NCBI RefSeq assembly: GCF_000718785.1
Contig: NZ_JOCA01000004.1
Span: forward strand, 124,001-188,000
Source: Streptomyces sp. NRRL WC-3626
GTDB taxonomy: Bacteria > Actinomycetota > Actinomycetes > Streptomycetales > Streptomycetaceae
DNA length: 64,000 bases
Direction of reading: 5' to 3'
Part shown: positions 8,113 to 16,292 of the stretch, in pieces
How the letters are laid out: each line of letters opens with the position of its first letter
How positions within the stretch are numbered: position 1 is the stretch's first letter
Program-made: the position numbers and the translations under genes
Notes under the pieces: generated by a model
What the model was told of the DNA's origin: nothing
The model's database searches: none
Seen by the model: the letters and a program-made list of their open reading frames with translations, nothing else

Positions 8113-8646
8113 ATGAGCGCCGACCTGCCCTTCTTCCGGTATCACCCGGACCCCCTGGCAAGCGGGTCCATCCTCGCGTCCGCCGAATCGTGCGCCTGCT
8201 GCGGCCGCAGCAGGGGCTGGATCTACACAGCAACCTTCTACTCCGCCCACGAGGTCAGCGGACGCTTCTGCCCCTGGTGCATCGCAGACGGGAGCGCGGC
8301 TGAACGCTTCGCGGGTGAATTCGCCGACTCCTACGGGCTCGACGGCGTGAGTGAAGACGTGTTGCACGAGGTCACCCGGCGCACACCTGGGTTCCACGCT
8401 TGGCAGGACCCGCACTGGCTCGTCCACTGCCACGACGCGGGTGCCTTCGTGGGTGAAGTCGGATACACCGAATTGGCGGAACATCCCGAAGCCCTCGACC
8501 AGCTGCGCGCCGACCTGCGCATCGACGGCCACCACGACGAAAGCCGGCTCGAGGGCCTCCTGACCCGTTTGGGCAAGGGGATGACCGCCATGCTCTTCCG
8601 CTGCGTGGTCTGTGGCGCCCACCTCGCCTACGCCGACGCATCCTGA
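8113..8646 (+). CDS. CbrC / UPF0167 family protein
   Basis: 177 residues starting MSADLPFFRYHPDPLASGSI, the usual CbrC opening. Cysteine pairs occur in CACCGRSRGW, RFCPWC and CVVCGAH, and suggest a structural zinc or iron site. E. coli CbrC is linked to colicin E2 tolerance, but the biochemical role of the family is unknown. The ATG at 8113 gives the family-typical start; upstream frame overlaps the transposase remnant. It ends shortly before a long shared hairpin. Confidence 0.8.
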   Translation: MSADLPFFRYHPDPLASGSILASAESCACCGRSRGWIYTATFYSAHEVSGRFCPWCIADGSAAERFAGEFADSYGLDGVSEDVLHEVTRRTPGFHAWQDPHWLVHCHDAGAFVGEVGYTELAEHPEALDQLRADLRIDGHHDESRLEGLLTRLGKGMTAMLFRCVVCGAHLAYADAS

Positions 8647-8716
8647 AGACCTTCTGCCGCGGCGAGTCTGCGGCATCAGATGAGTAAGCAGGCGCCAGCA
8701 ACCGCCCGCGTGGATG

Positions 8717-8762
8717 TCGGAAGGGGGCCACCTCCGAAAATTCGGAGGTGGCCCCCTTCCGA
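8717..8762. terminator. 22-bp bidirectional hairpin terminator
   Basis: A perfect inverted repeat with 22-bp arms (8717-8738 and 8741-8762) and only 2 unpaired central bases. It lies 3 bp from the 3' end of tRNA-Arg on one side and 70 bp after cbrC on the other, so it probably ends both transcripts. Confidence 0.8.
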
Positions 8763-8764
8763 AC

Positions 8765-8840
8765 TGGTGCCCCCGGCAGGATTCGAACCTGCGACACCCG
8801 CTTTAGGAGAGCGGTGCTCTATCCCCTGAGCTACGAAGGC
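8765..8840 (-). tRNA. tRNA-Arg (anticodon CCT), CCA encoded
   Basis: Read on the minus strand it has acceptor GCCTTCG paired with CGGGGGC (two G-U pairs), an anticodon stem CCGCT/AGCGG around loop CTCCTAA (anticodon CCT, codon AGG), a T arm with GGTTCGAATCC, and an encoded CCA end (8765-8767). Length 76 nt. It would decode a rare codon in this GC-rich genome. Confidence 0.95.
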
Positions 8841-8910
8841 TGGGCCGGGCGTGGGTGTTTTCACGCCCGCTCGGTCCACAGGGTACCGGATCGGGGATGG
8901 GGCCCGTGGG

Positions 8911-9042
8911 TCAGGAATCGGCTAGGAGGATCCAGAGGGCCAGGAGGGTGAGGAGGGCGGTCAGGGCCAGTGCCGGGAGGCCCAGGATCGCGGCGAGCAC
9001 GCCCCAGCGGGTGCGGCCCGGCGCGGGGTGGGGGTTCGTCAT
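8911..9042 (-). CDS. Small membrane protein
   Basis: 43 residues: MTNPHPAPGRTRW followed by one long hydrophobic helix (GVLAAILGLPALALTALLTL and on) and a short tail ADS. An AAGGCGG site precedes the ATG at 9042; an ATG at 9066 is possible. It lies directly downstream of the M6 protease gene on the same strand with a 65-bp gap, so they may be co-transcribed. Function unknown. Confidence 0.6.
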   Translation of the reverse strand: MTNPHPAPGRTRWGVLAAILGLPALALTALLTLLALWILLADS

Positions 9043-9107
9043 CGGTCCGCCTTCGGTCGGGAACATGTGGGTGCAGTCTGTCAGTTGGGGGCCGGGGGCC
9101 GCAGCGA

Positions 9108-10382
9108 TCAGCTTCCGCGGGTCACCCGTACCCGGTGCGTGGGGAGGATCGTCACGCGGATTCCCGCCCGGCGGTCCGTGAAGGATTCGCCGGGGGTGAA
9201 CGTGGCGTCGGAGAGTTCCGCGTGGACGTTGGGGGAGCGGGTGCAGCCGCCGCTGTCGCGGTGGGAGTCGTAGACGGTGATCGGGCCCATGCCGGTGTCG
9301 ACCTTCGCGTCGACGCGGTAGACGAGGACGCCGGGGCGGCACACGGCCTCGTCATTGCCGGCGGGGGTGCGCAGTTCGAGGGCGTAGCCGGAGTGGCCGT
9401 TCAGGGGGATGAAGACGAGTTTCGGGCCGCCCGCGCGGGCCAGGGGGGTGAGGGGGTACTCCCGTGTGCCGGGGGCCGACGCGCAGCCGACCTGGGACGC
9501 GTCCAGCCAGCCCAGTTTCCACTTGTGCCAGGCGAGGAAGTCGTTGTTGGCGCCCCAGTCCTCGCTCATGATGTCCCAGTGGCCGACCGCGCCGCCGCCC
9601 TCGGCGGTGTAGAGGTCGGGCAGGCCGAAGACGTGGCCGTTCTCGTGGGGGAGCACGCGGTAGCCGGTGCGGTCGTAGGAACCGGAGCCGTCGTCCTGGC
9701 GGGAGTAGACGAAGGACGCGTTGGAGACGGGGACGCCGTCCGCGCTTGGCGCCTCCTTGTTGCCGGCGAAGGTGACGGAGAGGACCGTGTCGAGGGCGGC
9801 GGGGCCCGCGTTGGGAGTCACCAGCACGTTCAGCAGGTCGTACGACTGGAAGTCCACCTCGGGATCGGCCTCGGCCACGATGTCGCGGACCAGTTCCCGG
9901 TAGCCGGGGTCGAAGGGGGCGCCGCGCTCTATGCCGTACGCGCGGAAGGACTTGGGCATCCGGAGCCAGTCGGGGACCGGGAGTTCGGGGCGGTAGTCGA
10001 GGCGGCCGTAGGAACTGGTGGCGAACCACTCGCGGGTCTTCGGGAAGAACTCCCGGTAGCGGTCCAGGGCGTCGCCCTCGCCGGGCGCGTCCGAGAAGTC
10101 GACCATCAGGGTGAGGGCGCGGACCGTGCCGGTGGAGCGGGTGTAGCCGGCGGAGGTCGGGATGCCCTCGGACATCTGGACGCCCTCGCCCCCGGTGATC
10201 ATGCAGGGGCCGTGCGCGGAGGTGCGGGACAGGGTGCCGGCGCCGACGCCGGCGGTGGAGGTGCCCGGGGTGAGGTCGCCGTTGCCGGCGGAGGTGCTGA
10301 CGGCGAGGGTCAGGGCGGTCACCGATGCCAGGGCGGCCAGTCGGCGCGGGGATATCCGGCGTCGGCGCGGCTGCGGCTGCAT
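9108..10382 (-). CDS. Secreted M6-family metalloprotease
   Basis: 424 residues. An Arg-rich signal peptide (MQPQPRRRRISPRRLAALAS, then a hydrophobic core) directs export. The zinc site HENGH at residues 246-250 with a following Asp (GLPD) is the M6/immune-inhibitor-A-type HExxH motif, and MSEDWG resembles the Met-turn region. Cysteines in the mature part may form disulfides. GGAGGT lies 7 bp before the ATG at 10382. It probably degrades extracellular protein. Upstream lie three 27-bp tandem repeats. Confidence 0.85.
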   Translation of the reverse strand: MQPQPRRRRISPRRLAALASVTALTLAVSTSAGNGDLTPGTSTAGVGAGTLSRTSAHGPCMITGGEGVQMSEGIPTSAGYTRSTGTVRALTLMVDFSDAPGEGDALDRYREFFPKTREWFATSSYGRLDYRPELPVPDWLRMPKSFRAYGIERGAPFDPGYRELVRDIVAEADPEVDFQSYDLLNVLVTPNAGPAALDTVLSVTFAGNKEAPSADGVPVSNASFVYSRQDDGSGSYDRTGYRVLPHENGHVFGLPDLYTAEGGGAVGHWDIMSEDWGANNDFLAWHKWKLGWLDASQVGCASAPGTREYPLTPLARAGGPKLVFIPLNGHSGYALELRTPAGNDEAVCRPGVLVYRVDAKVDTGMGPITVYDSHRDSGGCTRSPNVHAELSDATFTPGESFTDRRAGIRVTILPTHRVRVTRGS

Positions 10383-10403
10383 GCGGGGACCTCCGCTCCA
10401 CAC

Positions 10404-10484
10404 GGCAGCCGCCGGTCTTCGGCTGCGCCTGGCAGCCGCCGGTCTTCGACCGCACCTGGCAGCCGCCGGTCTCCGACTGCACCC
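10404..10484. repeat. Three tandem 27-bp repeats upstream of the M6 protease
   Basis: Units at 10404-10430, 10431-10457 and 10458-10484 share GGCAGCCGCCGGTCTTCG and differ at a few positions in the 3' third. They start 22 bp from the protease ATG, in its promoter or leader. In the 325-base gap 10383-10707 the only other feature seen is the pair of TetR-type operators. Confidence 0.8.
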
Positions 10485-10604
10485 TTGTGATCACCCTCTG
10501 TCGCCGGATGGGCGGACGCGCGCTGGGAGGGCCGATCGTGGGGCCTGCTTACGTGCGAGGTGTGGTGTGGGTCACAGGAAATTGATGCCGGGGCGGGAAA
10601 TAAG

Positions 10605-10661
10605 CGGGGAGCCTCTCCCCGTTTAGACCTGTGTCCGACCGAAACGGGGAAACGCTCCCCG
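10605..10661 (+). promoter_or_regulatory. Two copies of a 17-bp palindromic operator
   Basis: CGGGGA-N5-TCCCCG occurs at 10605-10621 and at 10645-10661, with centres 40 bp apart, 47 bp before the tetR start. Dyads of this size fit TetR-family dimers, so autoregulation and control of the exporter downstream is likely. Confidence 0.6.
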
Positions 10662-10707
10662 GATCGCCAGGACGCGACCACAAGAGCCAGGACCCGAGGA
10701 GTACGCC

Positions 10708-11349
10708 GTGCAGACCGCCGACCCCGCAGTGCGCAAGGTGCCCCGGCCCCGCGCCGACGCTCTGCGCAACCGGGAGCGGATCGTCACCGCCGCCCGGGAG
10801 ATGTTCGTCGAGTTCGGGCCCGAGGTGCCGCTCGACGACGTCGCCCGCCGGGCCGGTGTCGGCAATGCCACGGTGTACCGCAACTTCCCCGACCGCGACG
10901 CGCTGGTGCGCGAGGTCGTCTGCTCCGTGATGGACCGTACGGTGCGGGCCGCCGAGCAGGCGCTCAGCGAGACCGGGGACGCCTTCGAGGCGTTGGAGCG
11001 CTTCGCGCACACGGCCGCCGACGAGCGGATCAGCGCGCTGTGCCCGATGGTCTCCAGCACCTTCGACCAGCATCACCCCGACCTGGAGGACGCACGCCGG
11101 CGCGCCGAGGGCCTCGTCGCGCAGTTGATGGACCGCGCCAAGGCGGCCGGTCAGCTCCGCGAGGACGTGGAGTACGGCGATCTGATGGTGGGCGTCGCCC
11201 AGCTGAGCCGGCCCCCGGCCGGTACCGGCTGTATGAGCGCCGACCGTTTCGTCCACCGCCATCTGCAGCTGTTCCTGGACGGGATGCGGGCCCCGGCCCC
11301 GACCGTACTGCCGGGCGCGGCCGTCACCGTGGAGGATCTGCGCTGCTGA
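10708..11349 (+). CDS. TetR-family regulator of the adjacent exporter
   Basis: 213 residues. An N-terminal TetR helix-turn-helix (RIVTAAREMFVEFG, DDVARRAGVGNATVYRNF) is followed by a divergent helical ligand domain. The GTG at 10708 has GAGGAG upstream at good spacing. A 158-bp gap separates it from the DHA2 exporter on the same strand, and two identical-half palindromes lie before it. It is probably a repressor that releases DNA when it binds the substrate of the exporter. Confidence 0.88.
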   Translation: MQTADPAVRKVPRPRADALRNRERIVTAAREMFVEFGPEVPLDDVARRAGVGNATVYRNFPDRDALVREVVCSVMDRTVRAAEQALSETGDAFEALERFAHTAADERISALCPMVSSTFDQHHPDLEDARRRAEGLVAQLMDRAKAAGQLREDVEYGDLMVGVAQLSRPPAGTGCMSADRFVHRHLQLFLDGMRAPAPTVLPGAAVTVEDLRC

Positions 11350-11507
11350 GCGATCTCTGACGCGAGCGGGACTTCCGCGTCCGTACATCCCCTTTCCAGC
11401 GGCCGCCCAGGGGCGAGTCGTTCCCTCAAGACATCGTTTTTTCAGCCTTTTCACGAACATTTCCGTCGCGAACATTTCCGTCACGAACTTTCGAAGTGGG
11501 TACCCCC

Positions 11508-13061
11508 ATGTCTGAAACAGCCCCGACGGCCGGCAAGGCCCGGAGCGCTCCCGGTGTCCCGGACGCCAACCGCTGGAAAGCGCTCGTCTTCATCGCGCTC
11601 GCCCAGCTGATGGTCGTCCTGGACGCCACCATCGTGAACATCGCCCTGCCCTCCGCCCAGCAGGACCTCGGCATCTCGGACGGCAACCGCCAGTGGGTGG
11701 TCACCGCCTATGCCCTCGCCTTCGGCGGACTCCTGCTGTTCGGCGGCCGGATAGCCGACCTGTGGGGGCGCAAGCGGGCCTTCGTGCTCGGTCTGGGCGG
11801 CTTCGCCCTGGCGTCCGCGCTCGGTGGCGCGGCCACCAACGAGGCCATGATGTTCGGCGCCCGCGCCCTCCAGGGTGCGTTCGGCGCGCTGCTGGCGCCC
11901 GCCGCGCTGTCCCTGCTCGCGGTGATGTTCACCGACGGCAAGGAGCGCGCCAAGGCGTTCGGCATCTACGGCGCGATCGCCGGTGGCGGTGGTGCCGTGG
12001 GCCTGATCCTCGGCGGGTTCCTCACCGAGTACCTGGACTGGCGCTGGACGTTCTTCGTCAACATCCCGTTCGCCGTGGTCGCCGCGGCCGGCGCGTACTT
12101 CGTCATCCGTGAGCCCGCCGGCGGCCGCAACCGCTCGGCGCTCGACATCCCCGGCGTGGTGCTGTCCACCCTGGGTCTGGTCGCGCTGGTCTACGGCTTC
12201 ACCCGCGCGGAGTCCGAGGGCTGGAGCGACTCGGTGACGGTCGCCATGTTCGTCGCCTCCGCCGTGCTGCTCGCCGCGTTCGTGGCGGTCGAGGCGAAGG
12301 TCAAGGCGCCGCTGCTGCCGCTGCGCGTGATCACCGAGCGCAACCGCGGCGGGGTCTACCTGTCCCTGGGCCTGGCGATCATCGCGATGTTCGGCCTGTT
12401 CCTCTTCCTCACCTACTACCTGCAGGTCGTGAAGGGGTACTCGCCGGTCAAGACCGGCTTCGCCTTCCTGCCGATGATCGCGGGCATGATCACGGGGTCC
12501 ACCCAGATCGGCACCCGGCTGATGACCCGCGTCGCGCCGCGGCTGCTGATGGGCCCCGGCTTCCTGGTCGCCGCGCTGGGCATGCTGTTCCTGACCCAGC
12601 TGGAGATCGACTCGTCGTACGCGGCCGTCCTGCTGCCCGGCATGCTGCTGCTCGGCCTCGGTATGGGTACGGCGTTCATGCCGGCCATGTCGCTGGCCAC
12701 GCTGGGTGTCGAGCCGCGTGACTCCGGTGTCGCCTCCGCGATGGTCAACACCTCGCAGCAGGTGGGCGGCGCGATCGGTACGGCCCTGCTGAACACGATC
12801 GCCGCCTCGGCCACCACGTCGTACGTCGCCGACCACATCGGCGGTGCCTCGAGCCGGTCCCAGCAGCAGCTGGTCCAGCTCCAGGGACAGGTGCAGGGCT
12901 ACACCAGCGCGATCTGGTTCGCCGTCGGGATCCTGGTGGCGGCCGCGGCCATCGCCCTGACCCTGATCAACGCCGGACGGCCGGGCAGCGGCACCGCGGT
13001 CGCCGGGTCCGCCGAGGAGAGCGCCGCGGACGAGCCGGCCGTGCCGGTGGCCATGCACTGA
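11508..13061 (+). CDS. DHA2 (EmrB/QacA) drug exporter
   Basis: 517 residues, 14 membrane helices expected. It has the DHA2 motif LDATIVNIALP in the first helix, motif A GGRIADLWGRKR after helix 2, and the motif C region GAVGLILGG. It exports drugs or metabolites with proton entry. The ATG at 11508 lacks a strong ribosome site; a GTG 12 bp upstream is possible. Just before it a 15-bp sequence (CGAACATTTCCGTC plus one base, 11454-11482) is tandemly repeated twice, with a third partial copy. Confidence 0.9.
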   Translation: MSETAPTAGKARSAPGVPDANRWKALVFIALAQLMVVLDATIVNIALPSAQQDLGISDGNRQWVVTAYALAFGGLLLFGGRIADLWGRKRAFVLGLGGFALASALGGAATNEAMMFGARALQGAFGALLAPAALSLLAVMFTDGKERAKAFGIYGAIAGGGGAVGLILGGFLTEYLDWRWTFFVNIPFAVVAAAGAYFVIREPAGGRNRSALDIPGVVLSTLGLVALVYGFTRAESEGWSDSVTVAMFVASAVLLAAFVAVEAKVKAPLLPLRVITERNRGGVYLSLGLAIIAMFGLFLFLTYYLQVVKGYSPVKTGFAFLPMIAGMITGSTQIGTRLMTRVAPRLLMGPGFLVAALGMLFLTQLEIDSSYAAVLLPGMLLLGLGMGTAFMPAMSLATLGVEPRDSGVASAMVNTSQQVGGAIGTALLNTIAASATTSYVADHIGGASSRSQQQLVQLQGQVQGYTSAIWFAVGILVAAAAIALTLINAGRPGSGTAVAGSAEESAADEPAVPVAMH

Positions 13062-13083
13062 CGGCCGGTCCGCCCCGTACCAC

Positions 13084-13120
13084 CCGTACGGCAGGAGGAG
13101 GGGACGCCTCCTTCGTACGG
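13084..13120. terminator. Hairpin between exporter and MarR gene
   Basis: Arms CCGTACG-gc-AGGAGG and CCTCCT-t-CGTACGG pair with a small internal bulge. It lies between two convergent genes and is likely used from both sides. Confidence 0.5.
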
Positions 13121-13149
13121 CTCCCCGGACCTGCCCCGGCTCCGCCTCG

Positions 13150-13671
13150 TCAGCGGAGCCAGGGCAGGTCCGCACCCGCTTCGCGCGGCTGAAGTCCCTC
13201 GGCGACGATCCGCATGATCTCGCCGAGGGACTTCTGCTGTTCCGGGGTGAGCCGGTCGAAGACGGCCTGGCGTACGGCGCTGACATGGCCGGGCGCGTGC
13301 TTGCGCAGCACCTCCTGGCCCTCCTCGGTCAGTACGGCGAACTGGCCCCGCTTGTCGGAGGGACAGTCCTCGCGCCGTACCCAGCCGCTCTTCTCCAGGC
13401 GGGCGACGGCGTGCGAGAGGCGGGAGCGGGTGATCTTCGCGGACATCGCCAGCTCCGTCATCCGCAGCCGGCGCTGCGGGGCCTCGGCGAGCTTGACCAG
13501 CAGGCCGTAGTAGACGTGCGGCATGCCCGCGTCGCGCTGGAGCTGGCGGTCGAGGTGGTCCTCCAGGAGGGTGGCGGCCTCGATGTACGAGCGCCAGACG
13601 CGCTGTTCCTCGTCGGTGAGCCAGCGGGGTCCGCCGGCGGACGCCGACGATGCTACGGGTGCCGTGTTCAT
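13150..13671 (-). CDS. MarR-family regulator
   Basis: 173 residues. The winged helix has LRMTELAMSAKITRSRLSHAVARLEKSGWVRRE and the wing DCPSDKRGQFAVLTEEG, typical of MarR. A GTGGAGTAC segment precedes the ATG at 13671. It is divergent from the LigB-type dioxygenase gene with 108 bp between, the usual arrangement of a MarR repressor and its target; the inducer would be an aromatic or oxidant. Confidence 0.88.
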   Translation of the reverse strand: MNTAPVASSASAGGPRWLTDEEQRVWRSYIEAATLLEDHLDRQLQRDAGMPHVYYGLLVKLAEAPQRRLRMTELAMSAKITRSRLSHAVARLEKSGWVRREDCPSDKRGQFAVLTEEGQEVLRKHAPGHVSAVRQAVFDRLTPEQQKSLGEIMRIVAEGLQPREAGADLPWLR

Positions 13672-13695
13672 GTACTCCACTGTACGGGCGCTCTC

Positions 13696-13750
13696 CTTGA
13701 ATGTTAAACAAACTCGGCGTACTGTCGGTGATGGAAGTTGAGAGTTCAAG
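13696..13750. promoter_or_regulatory. Candidate MarR operator region
   Basis: The intergenic strip is A/T-rich (TTGAATGTTAAACAAACT from 13697) and bounded by CTTGAA (13696-13701) and its complement TTCAAG (13745-13750). Such sequences occur in MarR operators, but no single high-symmetry dyad is present. Confidence 0.3.
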
Positions 13751-13779
13751 CAGAATCGACCCGGAAGGGAGCCGACGTC

Positions 13780-14565
13780 ATGACCGCCGCCACCCAGGAG
13801 CGCATGCCCGCTCTCTACCTCAGCCACGGTGCCCCGCCCCTGGCTGACGACCCCGTATGGCCCGGCGAGCTGGCCGCCTGGTCCGCCGGCCTGCCCCGCC
13901 CGAAGGCGATCCTCGTCGTCTCCGCCCACTGGGAGGAGGCCCCGCTCGCCCTCGGCGCCACCGAGACCGTCCCCCTGGTCTACGACTTCTGGGGCTTCCC
14001 CGAGCACTACTACCAGGTCACCTACGGCGCCCCCGGCGCACCGGCGCTCGCCGACTCGGTGCGGGGGCTGCTGCGCGCCCCGGGCATGCCCGTACAGGAC
14101 GTCCCGGACCGGGGCCTGGACCACGGTGCCTACGTTCCGCTGGTCGAGATGTACCCCGGCGCCGACATCCCGGTGCTGCAGATCTCCATGCCGACCCTCG
14201 ACCCCGTGAAGCTGATGGAGATCGGGCGCAAGCTCGCCCCGCTGCGTGACGAGGGCGTGCTGATCATCGGCTCCGGCTTCTTCACCCACAACCTCGCCGC
14301 ACTGCGCCAGGGCGGCATCCCCGCCTGGTCGGCCGAGTTCGACGCGTGGGGCCGCGAGGCGCTTCAGGCGCGGGACGTGGACGCGCTGCTGGACTTCACC
14401 CGCAAGTCCCCGGCCGGCCTGCTCGCCCACCCGCGCACCGAGCACTTCGCCCCGCTCTTCGTGACCATGGGTGCCGCGGACGCCGCCGGGGAGCTCGGGG
14501 AACAGAAGTCCGTGATCGACGGGTTCTGGATGGGGCTGGCGAAGCGTTCGGTGCAGTTCGGCTGA
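13780..14565 (+). CDS. LigB-type extradiol ring-cleavage dioxygenase (DODA/YgiD-like)
   Basis: 261 residues, the usual length of class III DODA-type enzymes. Metal and catalytic histidines lie in LSHGAPPL, SAHWEEA, and GLDHGAYVPL, and FFTHNL near residue 168. It opens catechols such as DOPA using Fe or Zn. GGAAGGGA lies 9 bp before the ATG at 13780. It is divergent from MarR, which probably represses it; the natural substrate is not evident from context. Confidence 0.87.
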   Translation: MTAATQERMPALYLSHGAPPLADDPVWPGELAAWSAGLPRPKAILVVSAHWEEAPLALGATETVPLVYDFWGFPEHYYQVTYGAPGAPALADSVRGLLRAPGMPVQDVPDRGLDHGAYVPLVEMYPGADIPVLQISMPTLDPVKLMEIGRKLAPLRDEGVLIIGSGFFTHNLAALRQGGIPAWSAEFDAWGREALQARDVDALLDFTRKSPAGLLAHPRTEHFAPLFVTMGAADAAGELGEQKSVIDGFWMGLAKRSVQFG

Positions 14566-14581
14566 CCCCCCGGCGACGGGG

Positions 14582-15100
14582 CTAGAGCTCCTTCTCGTAC
14601 CAGGCCACGTCCCACCAGCGGCCGAACTTGCGGCCCACCTCCCGGTACGTGCCGACGTACCGGAAACCGAAGCGCTCGTGCAGCCGCGTCGACGCGTCGT
14701 TCGGCTGGGTGACGCCGGCGCAGGCGCGGTGCAGCCCCTCCCCCGCCAGGGCCTCGAAGAGGGCCTTGTAGAGGAGTGTGCCGATACCGCGCCCGCCCGC
14801 GTCGGGGGCGACGTAGACCGTCGTCTCCACCGAGGTCGCGTACGCGGGCTTGGGGCGGAAGGGGCTGGAGGTGGCGTACCCGAGGATCCGCCGTGAGCCC
14901 GTGTCCGTGGCAACCATCAGGCGGTACGGGCCGTCTACAGGGTGGGAGAGCAGCCAGGGGAGACGCTCCTGAGGAGTGAAGGGCGCCGTGTCGAATGTGA
15001 TCGCGGTCTCACGTACGTAGTGGTTGTACAGATCGGTGAGGTCCGTCAGATCGTCCTCCACGCCCGGCCTGACCTGGACCTCTTCGGGTTCCGGCGGCAT
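14582..15100 (-). CDS. GNAT acetyltransferase, phosphinothricin-acetyltransferase-like
   Basis: 172 residues. PGVEDDLTDLTDLYNHYV, FTPQERLPWL and the acetyl-CoA motif VAPDAGGRGIGTLLY followed by ...ERFGFRYVGTYREVGRKFGRWWDV are typical of the Pat/Bar/MddA subgroup. It would acetylate small amines such as methionine sulfoximine. GAGGAGA lies 5 bp upstream of the ATG at 15100. It is divergent from hrdD with a short shared promoter region. Confidence 0.88.
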   Translation of the reverse strand: MPPEPEEVQVRPGVEDDLTDLTDLYNHYVRETAITFDTAPFTPQERLPWLLSHPVDGPYRLMVATDTGSRRILGYATSSPFRPKPAYATSVETTVYVAPDAGGRGIGTLLYKALFEALAGEGLHRACAGVTQPNDASTRLHERFGFRYVGTYREVGRKFGRWWDVAWYEKEL

Positions 15101-15161
15101 CGCGTCTCCTCGCATGGCCGCACAGGGTACTGCATGGTCAGAAAAATCGGGGGGCAGGTTG

Positions 15162-15187
15162 GGAATTCTGTCCGGATTCCAGTCGTT
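15162..15187 (+). promoter_or_regulatory. SigR-type promoter of hrdD
   Basis: GGAAT (15162-15166), an 18-bp spacer, then GTT (15185-15187) match the SigR consensus GGAAT-N18-GTT exactly. It lies about 107 bp before hrdD. In S. coelicolor hrdD is known to be transcribed by SigR under thiol-oxidative stress. I did not find a clear SigE promoter. Confidence 0.75.
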
Positions 15188-15293
15188 GTTTCCATCGGAT
15201 GCAGGGCACTCGACCAGAGTCCGGAGGGACCTGGGAGGCGTGTCGGGCGTCCACAGGACCACCCGCTGACCTCATCATCGCAAGGGAGCACGC

Positions 15294-16292
15294 ATGGCAA
15301 CCCGCGCCGTCGCCCGTCGTCGGTCCGCCCAAGGCGAGACGGCCGACTCGGCACGCAGTGTCCGCGCCCATGGCGGCGAGATCGCCGACCGCGACCTGGT
15401 CGGTATGTACCTGGACGAGATCGCGCGCACGCCGCTGCTCGACGCCGCCAAGGAGGTCGAGCTGTCACAGATCATCGAAGCGGGTGTGTTCGCGCGGCAG
15501 ATCCTCGACGGCATCGAGGAGAACAAGGCCGGGGCGAGTACCGAGGAGCTCGAAGCCCTCTACGACGCCAGTGAGCGGGCCAAGGACGTCTTCATCCGGT
15601 CCAACCTGCGCCTGGTCGTCGCCGTGGCCCGCCGGTATCCGAGGAGCGGTCTGCCGCTGCTCGACCTGATCCAGGAGGGCAACGCCGGCCTGGTCCGCGC
15701 GGTCGAGAAGTTCGACTACCGCAAGGGCTTCAAGTTCTCGACGTACGCGACCTGGTGGATCCGTCAGGCCATCACCCGGTCGATAGCCGACCAGTCGCGC
15801 ACCATCCGCCTCCCCGTCCACCTGGTGGAGGAGCTGGGCCGGATACGGCGCGTGCAGCGCGAGTTCAACCGCGAGCACGGCCGTGACCCCGAGCCTGCGG
15901 AGATCGCCGCCGAGCTCGGCTCCACGCCGGAGCGCGTCACCGACGTGCTCGACTGGGCCCGCGACCCGGTCTCGCTGAACATGTCGGTGGACGACGAGGG
16001 CGAGACCCAGTTCGGCGACCTGCTGGAGGACACCTCGGCGGTGTCCCCGGAGCAGTCGGTGCTGACGCTGCTGCGCAGCGAGGAGCTGGACGACCTGATC
16101 GGCCGCCTCGACCAGCGCACGGCCTCCATCATCAAGATGCGGTACGGCATCGACGACGGCCGCGAGCGCACGCTGACCGAGGTCGGCAAGGAGCACGGCC
16201 TGACCCGCGAGCGCATCCGGCAGATCGAGAAGCACGCGCTGCTGGAGCTGAAGAAGCTGGCCCGCGACACCGGGTTCGACGCGGCGGCGTGA
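15294..16292 (+). CDS. hrdD: Principal-like sigma factor HrdD
   Basis: 332 residues, the length of S. coelicolor HrdD, and starting MATRAVARR as there. Region 1.2 is short; region 2 has RLVVAVARRYPRSGLPLLD, KFDYRKGFKFSTYATWWIRQ (2.3-2.4); region 4.2 has LTEVGKEHGLTRERIRQIE. Group 2 sigma factors recognise promoters of the HrdB type but are dispensable. AAGGGAG precedes the ATG. Regulation by SigR is supported by the upstream promoter match. Confidence 0.93.
   Translation: MATRAVARRRSAQGETADSARSVRAHGGEIADRDLVGMYLDEIARTPLLDAAKEVELSQIIEAGVFARQILDGIEENKAGASTEELEALYDASERAKDVFIRSNLRLVVAVARRYPRSGLPLLDLIQEGNAGLVRAVEKFDYRKGFKFSTYATWWIRQAITRSIADQSRTIRLPVHLVEELGRIRRVQREFNREHGRDPEPAEIAAELGSTPERVTDVLDWARDPVSLNMSVDDEGETQFGDLLEDTSAVSPEQSVLTLLRSEELDDLIGRLDQRTASIIKMRYGIDDGRERTLTEVGKEHGLTRERIRQIEKHALLELKKLARDTGFDAAA

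Noticed and set aside
10404..10484. CRISPR-like array
   Set aside because: The 27-bp units are directly joined without spacers, so this is a simple tandem repeat. No cas genes are present.
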